A stretch of 64,000 nt of DNA from positions 1-64,000 of the forward strand of contig NZ_JARNTW010000005.1 in NCBI RefSeq assembly GCF_029433105.1, written 5' to 3'. Below, in pieces: positions 1 to 6,544 of this stretch. The notes under the pieces were generated by a model. That model was not told the DNA's origin, ran no database searches, and saw only the letters and a program-made list of their open reading frames with translations. Made by a program: the position numbers and the translations under genes. Numbering within the stretch: the first letter of the stretch is position 1; every line of letters starts with the position of its first letter. This stretch comes from Runella sp. MFBS21 (GTDB lineage Bacteria; Bacteroidota; Bacteroidia; Cytophagales; Spirosomataceae).

Positions 1-47
1 GCTTCTTCCTTGAAGCGCTCGAAATTAAAGGATTCGTCAGTTTTCAT
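1..47 (-). CDS. Transposase, N-terminal fragment (IS256-like), partial
   Basis: Only about 15 codons are inside the window: ATG at 47..45, reading M-K-T-D-E-S-F-N-F-E-R-F-K-E-E-A. Bacteroidota IS256-family (mutator-type) transposases begin with a similar short acidic/aromatic stretch ahead of a DDE catalytic domain. None of that domain is visible here. The call relies on this short match plus the adjacent terminal-repeat-like sequence. Confidence 0.4.
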   Translation of the reverse strand, partial: MKTDESFNFERFKEE

Positions 48-130
48 TGTGTCTATAAGTTAAAACTAAGTTACTTATTTTCCCCCTTTGATTCAATTTG
101 GGGTGACACAGTTTAGTTTACAATCTCGGG
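1..130 (-). mobile_element. Right end of an IS256-like insertion sequence (cut by window edge)
   Basis: Read outward-in from about position 128 on the minus strand, the end is GAGATTGTAAACTAAACTG followed by TGTCACCC. This is the TTGTnnnnnnnnnTGTGTnA style of IS256-family terminal repeats. A minus-strand reading frame beginning MKTDESFNFERFKEEA starts at position 47, as expected for an IS256-type transposase N-terminus. Homology between the two toxin-tail copies stops abruptly at position 131, so the element appears to have landed inside the first copy. The other end and target duplication lie outside the window, so the family call rests on a short stretch. Confidence 0.5.
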
Positions 131-421
131 TATTCAGGTTATAGTCAATTTATTTGCTATCTTCAAAACATAAATACATTGGACAATCTCAACTATATTT
201 TTGACCGAAAACTCTTACAGCTTCACGGAAAAGATCTTATCTTTGTCAAGCAGACATTTCAGAATTTGTTTAGGGATAAGGCCAGTGAAATATTTGCTAG
301 TAATCCTTCTTTATTCAATAATTTTATCATCAATATTCCCAATGCCACAGTTTTAGAGCAATTAGCCGAGGAAGGTATTTTAGTAAATCATCCAGTGTTA
401 CAATTTGTAAAAATAAAATAA
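131..421 (+). CDS. Orphan toxin-tail-like fragment A (5' truncated)
   Basis: The frame is open from about 107, but homology to the second copy (1743 onward) begins at 131, right where the insertion element ends. There is no ATG; the only possible start is TTG at 179. Residues reading YSGYSQFIYYLQN-like, then DNLNYIFDRKLLQLHGK and FVKQTFQNLF, are almost identical between copies. After about position 283 the protein becomes unrelated (ending VLQFVKIK). A shared N-terminal part joined to a variable C-terminal part, followed after 3 bp by a gene whose first half is variable, is how orphan toxin C-termini and immunity genes look in polymorphic toxin loci. Family not recognised; toxic activity is inference. 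Confidence 0.45.
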   Translation, partial: YSGYSQFICYLQNINTLDNLNYIFDRKLLQLHGKDLIFVKQTFQNLFRDKASEIFASNPSLFNNFIINIPNATVLEQLAEEGILVNHPVLQFVKIK

Positions 422-424
422 GAC

Positions 425-1498
425 ATGACTTTTGTTGAAACTTTAAAATTTGATAATATATATAGTCTTTGCAAGTCGCGTAATTTGATTTTTTTAGTAA
501 AAAAATCAAAAGAAATATCTTGTATTGATAACAATTATGTTATTTGGCATAAGCCAGTATCTTATATTGGACAAGTTAAAGTACATGGCGAAAATCTTTT
601 TTTTGTGGATAATCTCAATAGCTATTTAAAAATATTTGATATAAATAACGGTAATCTTTTGCTTGAAGATGAAAATAGATTTTATAGTTTAGATATTAAA
701 AATGATGTTATTGTTTGTAGTATATACAATATGGTTGCTTTAAAATCTGAATATTCTTTATTTAACTTTGTTAAAACTAGTTTACTATGGCAAAGTAAAA
801 ATTTGAATTATTTGTCATTTTTTTTTGATAACCTAATAAATGTCATTGGTTCAGTAATCTCTAAAATTGATGAATCAACAGGTGACGTACTTTGGGAAAG
901 AGAGCTAGGGTCTGGTGTATTTCGGAAAGGACTGAGAGATTTAGATGTAAAAATAAGTCATTTGGTTGGAGTATGGAAAAATCAGCTATTAGTATGGATG
1001 AATAATGAACAACTCATCTGTCTAGATGTCAATACGGGTACTGAACTTTGGCGCATCACTGATTTTATTAAGCAATTTCTGCCCAATTGGCAAAGTATCT
1101 CACAGTTTAGTTTTGTGTATTGTCATATCGAAAACGGTAAGTTGTATCAGTTGGACGGAGATTCTTACTGGTCGTTAGATTTGGCAACACAAGAGTTTGA
1201 GCTATTGTGGCAAGATACCCAGAAAGAGTATCTAACTATCATCCATAAGACTTATACAGAGGATTTTATATATTTTACCGCCTCGCGTAATTATGGACTT
1301 GTACCCTATTTGATTGGAGTATTTAATCGTAAAACTTTGAGCATTGAGTGGCTCCACGATGCACGTCTACCACAAAAGGCCGAAAACAATTTTTGTAATA
1401 GCCTCAACCAAGCCCCCCAAGTAGACGGCAATAGACTCTATGTCTTAGACAGTGGTGGTACTTTACACATTTTTGAAAAAGAATCATCTATTGAATAA
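425..1498 (+). CDS. PQQ-like beta-propeller protein A, candidate immunity protein
   Basis: 357 aa, cytoplasmic (no signal peptide). The C-terminal half holds PQQ-propeller blades, for example NEQLICLDVNTGTELWRI around residues 195-212 and GNRLYVLDSGGTLHIFEKE at the end. The first ~160 residues are AT-rich and unlike copy B. From about position 905 onward the DNA is nearly identical to copy B (2520 onward). It starts 3 bp after the toxin-tail fragment, so the two are probably co-transcribed. PQQ-like propellers also occur as assembly factors and quinoprotein dehydrogenases, but this one lacks a signal peptide and catalytic context. The immunity role is inferred from the variable/constant pattern and pairing. 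Confidence 0.6.
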   Translation: MTFVETLKFDNIYSLCKSRNLIFLVKKSKEISCIDNNYVIWHKPVSYIGQVKVHGENLFFVDNLNSYLKIFDINNGNLLLEDENRFYSLDIKNDVIVCSIYNMVALKSEYSLFNFVKTSLLWQSKNLNYLSFFFDNLINVIGSVISKIDESTGDVLWERELGSGVFRKGLRDLDVKISHLVGVWKNQLLVWMNNEQLICLDVNTGTELWRITDFIKQFLPNWQSISQFSFVYCHIENGKLYQLDGDSYWSLDLATQEFELLWQDTQKEYLTIIHKTYTEDFIYFTASRNYGLVPYLIGVFNRKTLSIEWLHDARLPQKAENNFCNSLNQAPQVDGNRLYVLDSGGTLHIFEKESSIE

Positions 1499-1545
1499 TC
1501 CTTACAAAAACTCATCCAAAACGCTTTTTGAACAATTACCCTAAA
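905..1545 (+). repeat. Constant 3' flank of cassette A (direct repeat of 2520-3160)
   Basis: From CTAGGGTCTGGTGTATTTCG near 905 through the stop codon and about 45 bp of downstream sequence, the DNA matches 2520-3160 with only scattered substitutions. Upstream of this point the two immunity-like genes are unrelated. The 5' constant flanks are 131-283 and 1743-1895. Together they frame a variable centre of about 620 bp in each cassette. Confidence 0.8.
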
Positions 1546-1652
1546 CCAATGGGATTCCAATAACTATTCTCAAACATAGGAGGCATATTCATACTATTAT
1601 CATCAAAGAATAAGAAGAATTACTCAGTATCAAATCTAGTTTACAAAAATAG

Positions 1653-2033
1653 GCGTCTGCCCATAAAGTAGATAACGGAGAAGAAGATTTTGAACAAAAA
1701 TATGATCCTACCAAATCTCAGTTTTGGAATTTTGAAAGAGGTTATTCAGGTTATAGTCAATTTATTTACTATCTTCAAAACATAACTACTTTGGACAATC
1801 TCAACTATATTTTTGACCGAAAACTCCTGCAGCTTCACGGAAAGAATCTTATCTTTGTCAAGCAGACTTTTCAGAATTTGTTTAGGAGTAAGGCTCAAAA
1901 TATTTTCGATGCATTAGGAGGTACTAAATTCGAACAACTATTTGATGTCGATAATGTTGACGATTTTTTAGAAAATATTGTACCAAACTTAATGGGAAAT
2001 AATTCTGCATATAGGTTTATAAAAATTCAATAA
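1653..2033 (+). CDS. Orphan toxin-tail-like fragment B
   Basis: The frame is open from 1653, after a TAG at 1650-1652, and reads DFEQKYDPTKSQFWNFERG, then YSGYSQFIYYLQN, NLNYIFDRKLLQLHGK and FVKQTFQNLF. It ends in a private tail (DVDNVDDFLENIV... YRFIKIQ). It keeps about 30 more residues at its N-terminal side than copy A but still has no ATG; TTG at 1791 is the first plausible start. So both copies look like C-terminal pieces of a larger protein carried as start-less cassettes. The gene for propeller B begins 2 bp downstream. Product family not recognised. Confidence 0.45.
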   Translation, partial: ASAHKVDNGEEDFEQKYDPTKSQFWNFERGYSGYSQFIYYLQNITTLDNLNYIFDRKLLQLHGKNLIFVKQTFQNLFRSKAQNIFDALGGTKFEQLFDVDNVDDFLENIVPNLMGNNSAYRFIKIQ

Positions 2034-2035
2034 CA

Positions 2036-3112
2036 ATGAAGTTTAAAATAAAAAATAAATTAGAAGGTATTTTACACAAGTATTGTATTACAGTGAATGA
2101 AATTTATTTTTTAAATAATAGTGGAGGTTATTGTATTTGTGATAAAAATATCTTAAGCTCAGTTAGGAACTTCCAGAGGCAAGAAAAATATTATCATATA
2201 GGAGTCTACAATAATATGATATTTTTGGGAACTCAAGAAGAAATACTAATATTAGCAAATAACCAAGATGTTCTTTTTAAAATACAAGGAGTATTTAAAT
2301 TTATATCGAATAATGATACATTGTTTTACTTTGATCGATTTCAAAGTAAAACAATGTGTTTTTCTTTACGTAATAAAGAAACTCTTTGGCCTTCACAAGA
2401 AAAAATAGGTAAGCTTCGAGTCATGCTTAATAAGACACTATTCTATTCTAAGTATTTAGATGATACTATTTTAAATGCGATTGATATTTCAATGGGTACT
2501 TTTTTTTGGAAAAAAAAATTAGGGTCTGGTGTATTTCGGAAAGGACTTAGAGATTTAGATGTAAAAATAAGTCAGTTGATTGGAGTATGGAAAAATCAGC
2601 TATTAGTATGGATGAATAATGAACAACTCATCTGTCTAGATGTCAATACGGGTACTGAACTTTGGCGTATCACTGATTTTATTAAGCAATTTCTGCCCAA
2701 TTGGCAAAGTATATCACAGTTTAGTTTTGTGTATTGTCATATCGAAAACGGTAAGTTGTATCAGTTGGACGGAGATTCTTACTGGTCGTTAGATTTGGCA
2801 ACACAAGAGTTTGAGCTATTGTGGCAAGATACCCAGAAAGAGTACCTAACTATCATCCATAAGACTTATACAGAGGATTTTATATATTTTACCGCCTCGC
2901 GTAATTATGGACTTGTACCCTATTTGATTGGGGTATTTAATCGTAAAACTTTGAGCATTGAGTGGCTCCACGATGCACGTCTACCACAAAAGGCCGAAAA
3001 CAATTTTTGTAATAGCCTCAACCAAGCCCCACAAGTAGATGGCGATAGACTCTATGTCTTAGACAGTGGTGGTACTTTACACATTTTTGAAAAAGAATCA
3101 TCCACTGAATAA
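2036..3112 (+). CDS. PQQ-like beta-propeller protein B, candidate immunity protein
   Basis: 358 aa, no signal peptide. The first ~160 residues differ from copy A in sequence but keep the same lysine/asparagine-rich, beta-rich character. From LGSGVFRKGLRDLDVKIS onward the protein is nearly identical to copy A, including the PQQ-like blade CLDVNTGTELW and the C-terminal LHIFEKESS. It is spaced 2 bp from toxin-tail B. Variable first half and constant second half are the mirror image of the toxin-tail fragments, so the divergent segment spans the toxin end and the immunity start. Immunity function is inferred. Confidence 0.6.
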   Translation: MKFKIKNKLEGILHKYCITVNEIYFLNNSGGYCICDKNILSSVRNFQRQEKYYHIGVYNNMIFLGTQEEILILANNQDVLFKIQGVFKFISNNDTLFYFDRFQSKTMCFSLRNKETLWPSQEKIGKLRVMLNKTLFYSKYLDDTILNAIDISMGTFFWKKKLGSGVFRKGLRDLDVKISQLIGVWKNQLLVWMNNEQLICLDVNTGTELWRITDFIKQFLPNWQSISQFSFVYCHIENGKLYQLDGDSYWSLDLATQEFELLWQDTQKEYLTIIHKTYTEDFIYFTASRNYGLVPYLIGVFNRKTLSIEWLHDARLPQKAENNFCNSLNQAPQVDGDRLYVLDSGGTLHIFEKESSTE

Positions 3113-3160
3113 TCCTTACAAAACTCATCCAAAACGTTTTTTCAAACAATTATCCTATTT
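2520..3160 (+). repeat. Constant 3' flank of cassette B (direct repeat of 905-1545)
   Basis: Near-identical to 905-1545, and continuing past the stop codon (AATCCTTACAAAA, CTCATCCAAAACG). The identical non-coding tail shows that the unit duplicated as DNA rather than the genes converging. Homologous recombination between the flanks could delete or exchange the variable centre. Confidence 0.8.
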
Positions 3161-3188
3161 CTTATTAAGTCACAATAACTATTCTCTC

Positions 3189-3935
3189 ATGAAATATTAT
3201 AAGTTTAGACCTGCTATTTGGCAAACTAAAGGGAAGAAAAGACGAGCCCATCCTTATGCCCAAACCGCTCCCGGCTCAATTGCGGCCCATACCTATCGCA
3301 CCGGAAGATTCCCTGTCACTAGTTGGCCTCAGTTTGCTATGTTTGACAATCCCCCTGTGTTTGACCATTTTATTTTAAGAGATGTATTGATGCGCAATTA
3401 TAGATACAACTGGGATTTACTCGATTTATACCGTTTATCGCAGGAATTGACTGCGGTTATTGGCTATTTGGTATCGCCAAAATTGAAAAGCATTATGGAA
3501 AAGTTTGCTATTTATCAACCTTATCAGTTTTACCCGGCTAAATTATTGTATAAAAACAATTTTTTAGACTACTACCTTTTTCAATTAGGGAGTCGATTAC
3601 CGATAGATTACGCCCGCAGTAAATACAAAGTAAGGGATGAAGACAATCAAAAAGAGCCTGTAGAAGAACCCGCAAGCATACATGTAGGTAGTGAAATTGG
3701 GATATTAGATGAAGACTCTTTTTTTGTAAAAATGGATGAATGTAGGGAAAATAATCAAGAATTGCTTTTTTCCGAAAAAGTAATCAACGAATTACTGGAT
3801 TTGGCTAAGCTTGGTGGGGATGTTATTATCAGCAGTCCAATGAAAGAAGCCTTAGAGCAAGCCAATATTTCGGGTATTTGGTATGAGGAGTTCGGTGATT
3901 TTACCGTTCATTTTCTTCCTCCCCCAACTAATTAG
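3189..3935 (+). CDS. Imm11/DUF1629-like putative immunity protein
   Basis: 248 aa from ATG 3189; the frame is open upstream, but MKYYKFRPAIWQ is the natural start and follows the preceding cassette repeat by about 30 bp. Features seen: VSPKLKSIMEKF then PYQFYPAKLLYKNNFLDYYL around residues 95-135, and a C-terminal ISSPMKEALEQANISGIWYE followed by a beta strand. This resembles the Imm11 (DUF1629)/Imm43 immunity families, which have a serine-rich 'S-lk-ll' helix and a closing 'gi-F-p' strand. No signal peptide. Its position directly after two toxin-tail/immunity cassettes supports the call. No cognate toxin is adjacent. The family assignment is from pattern only. Confidence 0.5.
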   Translation: MKYYKFRPAIWQTKGKKRRAHPYAQTAPGSIAAHTYRTGRFPVTSWPQFAMFDNPPVFDHFILRDVLMRNYRYNWDLLDLYRLSQELTAVIGYLVSPKLKSIMEKFAIYQPYQFYPAKLLYKNNFLDYYLFQLGSRLPIDYARSKYKVRDEDNQKEPVEEPASIHVGSEIGILDEDSFFVKMDECRENNQELLFSEKVINELLDLAKLGGDVIISSPMKEALEQANISGIWYEEFGDFTVHFLPPPTN

Positions 3936-3975
3936 GGGAATTTACAGTAGTTTGGAGAATTGACCGTTAGAGATT

Positions 3976-4010
3976 TGTGTAAATTTGCAGTAGCCTTGCA
4001 AATTTACACA
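3976..4010. terminator. Bidirectional hairpin between convergent genes
   Basis: A perfect 14-bp inverted repeat, TGTGTAAATTTGCA / TGCAAATTTACACA, with a 7-nt loop. It lies between the Imm11-like gene (stop 3935) and the convergent GntR regulator (stop 4030). Confidence 0.7.
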
Positions 4011-4029
4011 ACGTTTAGTGTTTGCGCTT

Positions 4030-4731
4030 TTAGCTTTTGGCAAGTCTTTCGAAGTGAGGGGATAGGTGCTCTTTCATACCTTGACGAAAATCTTCGGCAC
4101 TGCCTGTACGCAGGATTTGTACCAAATCGCGGTGGGTCACCTTGCCGACTTTGGCGTTGCCACTTGCTTTGATTTCAAAATCGACGACGTATTCAAAAAC
4201 GGGCAAAAGCATACTTTGAAATCTCAAAAAGGTCTCATTGCCAGTCATTTGGTATAGTTTTCCGTGGAAAGCAATTTCGTGTTCTACCCGAAAAGGTTTT
4301 TGGATTTGGTGTACTTCTTCGTTGACAATCGCCTCAAGCTCTTCAATGTCTTTGTCGGTTTTGCGAACGTAGAGCAAATCGGCCAATCCCATTTCAAGTA
4401 CCAATCGGAGCTCAAAAATATCTTGAAGTGTATTTTGTCCCAAAATAAGTGGGTCGAGTACGCGCTCAAACGATCCCAAAATATCGGGCTGAGTGAGTAT
4501 CATGCCCCTTTTTTTCTTTGTATCAATCATGCCGAGCATCCGAAGACGGCTCAATGCCTCACGCACCACATTACGACTTACTCCGAGGGCGTCGGCAAGT
4601 TCTTGTTCCTTGGGAAGTGCATCCCCTGGCCGAAAAGATTTTTTCTTTAGATACTCTCTCAGCCGTAATTCTACGACATCGGCCATGGTCAAAGCAGGGA
4701 TAGGGGCGATGTCTTGCGTCAAGTCATTCAT
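4030..4731 (-). CDS. GntR-family regulator, FadR subfamily
   Basis: 233 aa from ATG at 4731 (MNDLTQDIAP); the frame is open upstream, but this start gives the usual FadR-type length. The winged helix spans about residues 15-80, with PGDALPKEQELADALGVSRNVVREALSRLRMLGMI. The FCD ligand domain spans about 95-220, with FELRLVLEMGLADL, an EIAFHGKLYQMTGNE helix and a C-terminal THRDLVQIL...MKEHL carrying likely metal-binding histidines. FCD regulators respond to small acids and repress sugar-acid or acyl-CoA genes. No such genes are adjacent, so its target is unknown. Convergent with the Imm11-like gene and upstream on the same strand is the S8 protease. Confidence 0.9.
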   Translation of the reverse strand: MNDLTQDIAPIPALTMADVVELRLREYLKKKSFRPGDALPKEQELADALGVSRNVVREALSRLRMLGMIDTKKKRGMILTQPDILGSFERVLDPLILGQNTLQDIFELRLVLEMGLADLLYVRKTDKDIEELEAIVNEEVHQIQKPFRVEHEIAFHGKLYQMTGNETFLRFQSMLLPVFEYVVDFEIKASGNAKVGKVTHRDLVQILRTGSAEDFRQGMKEHLSPHFERLAKS

Positions 4732-4876
4732 ATAGGATAGCAACTTTAAATCATAAAGCACAAAGCTAATAATTTCTTTTGTACTACATAATAAAGGTGT
4801 GCTTTTTTCTCCTATCAATATTTGTGTCGTCAGTTTTACCAAACCAACGAAAAAAGGGCAAAGTTTGGGACAATGT

Positions 4877-6421
4877 TTAGTCCCAAATCACTTCGATTAC
4901 TTCGTTTTTCAAATCGATAGTAGTATGGGTTTCGCCTTCTTTGCGTTGAAGGGTGATTTGTCCTTCTTTGAGACGGAGGAGTTCTTGAGAGATGACGTGT
5001 TTGTCATTTTTTTTGTGAAAAACCGAAACCAAATCATTGCCCGTGGCTACTTTGAGCGAATAAGAAGCCCCCGAAGCTTTCACTTCTTTGGCGTAGCTGA
5101 TAGGTGACTCATTAGGGTTTTGAATCATGGCCAAAGCACGAGACGCCAAAGGCACCCCATAGCCGATAAAATTGTTGCCGTAAGGATACAAATGCGCCGA
5201 CTTTTCGATGATGCTGATGATTTGCTTGTTGGTCAGGGTAGGGTTTGCTTGCATAAGGCAGGCCGCAAAACCCGTAATCACGGGTGCAGAAAGCGAAGTG
5301 CCGTAGAGCGAAAAACAAGATACATTGGGCTTGAGGTAAGGCAAAAACTCGGGGCCGATGCTGCTGTAGCCAATGCGATTCCAGAAGCGTTGGTTGGTAG
5401 CACCCACTGCCAACACCCCTTGGGCGTCGGCGGGGGTAGAGATGATGCGCCAGCTTGGGTCGTCGCCTTCATTGCCCGCCGATACTACTACCAAGATGCC
5501 TTTTTGTTCAGAGGCGATTTGGGCGGCGCGACTGATGACACTCGTTTGGCCGTCCATTTGGGTGATTTGGTAGTTTTCGTTAGGGTCGGTAAAACCTTGC
5601 GCGTAGCCGAGAGAGGTATTGATGAGGCGTACACCGAGGCTATCCATCCACTCCATTGCTGCTACCCAATTGTCCTCTTCGCCGCGCCACTCGCGGGTTC
5701 CGTGGTCGGTGCGGGCTAAATAAAACTTAGCGTCGGTTGCCATGCCACTTTGTTGGGTTTCGTTGCGGTTGGTACCCGAAATCGCGCTCATGACTTCGGT
5801 GCCATGAAAGTCCGAAAAAGTCTCGGGAGTAGTGTAAAATTTATCAGAAATAGCAAGGGGAGGGTTGACGTAGTCGCGCTTGTCGATGATGGCGTTTCGG
5901 TCAAAGAGGTGCTTGAGGAGATTGCTAGAAGGGGCTTCCAAAAAGCCCGCATCAATGACGCCGATAGTGACGTTTTTGCCCGTAAAACCCGCTTTTTTAA
6001 ATTCTTCTGCTTGTACTTGCGTCATCACAGGAGCCATAGTTGAGCGGCGATTGCGGTCGGTTTTGGCGATATAAAACTGCCCGTTGATGGGCTGTATTTT
6101 TGTAACAAAGGGCAAACGCTTTAGTTCCTGAATCTGCTCTTGGGTAAGGTGCGCCGACACGGCATTGAGCCACTTGGACTTTTGAACCACCTTGATATTT
6201 TGATTTTGGAGGCTTTGTAAGTAACTTGCCTGCACGGGGCTGTCGCTTTCATCAAACCTTACAAGACCTTGTTTTTCCCTGTTTTCGATGGTTTGTCGCG
6301 ATACAGCGGGGGCATCGTGTGGATTTTTATCTTTCAGAAATATCCAATATTTTGATTGGGCGAAAGAAACGGTGCTGCATACCCAAAAAAATAGCCAACC
6401 GCTATTGCGAAAATTAATCAT
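4877..6421 (-). CDS. Secreted subtilisin-like S8 serine protease
   Basis: 514 aa. Signal peptide at residues 1-21 (SGWLFFWVCSTVSFA). A short N-terminal propeptide-like region (about 25-120) contains VKVVQ...LNAVSAHLTQEQIQ-type inhibitor segments. The catalytic triad is visible: Asp157 in VTIGVIDAG, His206 in SDFHGTEV, and Ser376 in YGTSLSAP, with oxyanion Asn317 in SAGNEGD. About 95 residues follow the catalytic domain, with a beta-rich tail (ITLQRKEGETHTTIDL). The fold and length fit extracellular Bacteroidota subtilases. There is no obvious T9SS C-terminal sorting domain. Transcribed divergently from the downstream-numbered hybrid kinase, with 123 bp between starts. Confidence 0.93.
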   Translation of the reverse strand: MINFRNSGWLFFWVCSTVSFAQSKYWIFLKDKNPHDAPAVSRQTIENREKQGLVRFDESDSPVQASYLQSLQNQNIKVVQKSKWLNAVSAHLTQEQIQELKRLPFVTKIQPINGQFYIAKTDRNRRSTMAPVMTQVQAEEFKKAGFTGKNVTIGVIDAGFLEAPSSNLLKHLFDRNAIIDKRDYVNPPLAISDKFYTTPETFSDFHGTEVMSAISGTNRNETQQSGMATDAKFYLARTDHGTREWRGEEDNWVAAMEWMDSLGVRLINTSLGYAQGFTDPNENYQITQMDGQTSVISRAAQIASEQKGILVVVSAGNEGDDPSWRIISTPADAQGVLAVGATNQRFWNRIGYSSIGPEFLPYLKPNVSCFSLYGTSLSAPVITGFAACLMQANPTLTNKQIISIIEKSAHLYPYGNNFIGYGVPLASRALAMIQNPNESPISYAKEVKASGASYSLKVATGNDLVSVFHKKNDKHVISQELLRLKEGQITLQRKEGETHTTIDLKNEVIEVIWD

Positions 6422-6544
6422 GGGGTAATAGTCTTAGGATAAGAAAATGTACTTGGGTAATTTGGGGCATTCAAAATGTCCCAAAACTTTGCTAAGTAAA
6501 TAAAAAAATCTAAATTTTCCTGCTGAAAATCATAAATATTAGCT

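Noticed and set aside
5120-5719. Plus-strand open frames across the protease gene
   Set aside because: They mirror the GC-rich coding strand of the S8 protease, whose catalytic triad and signal peptide are clear.
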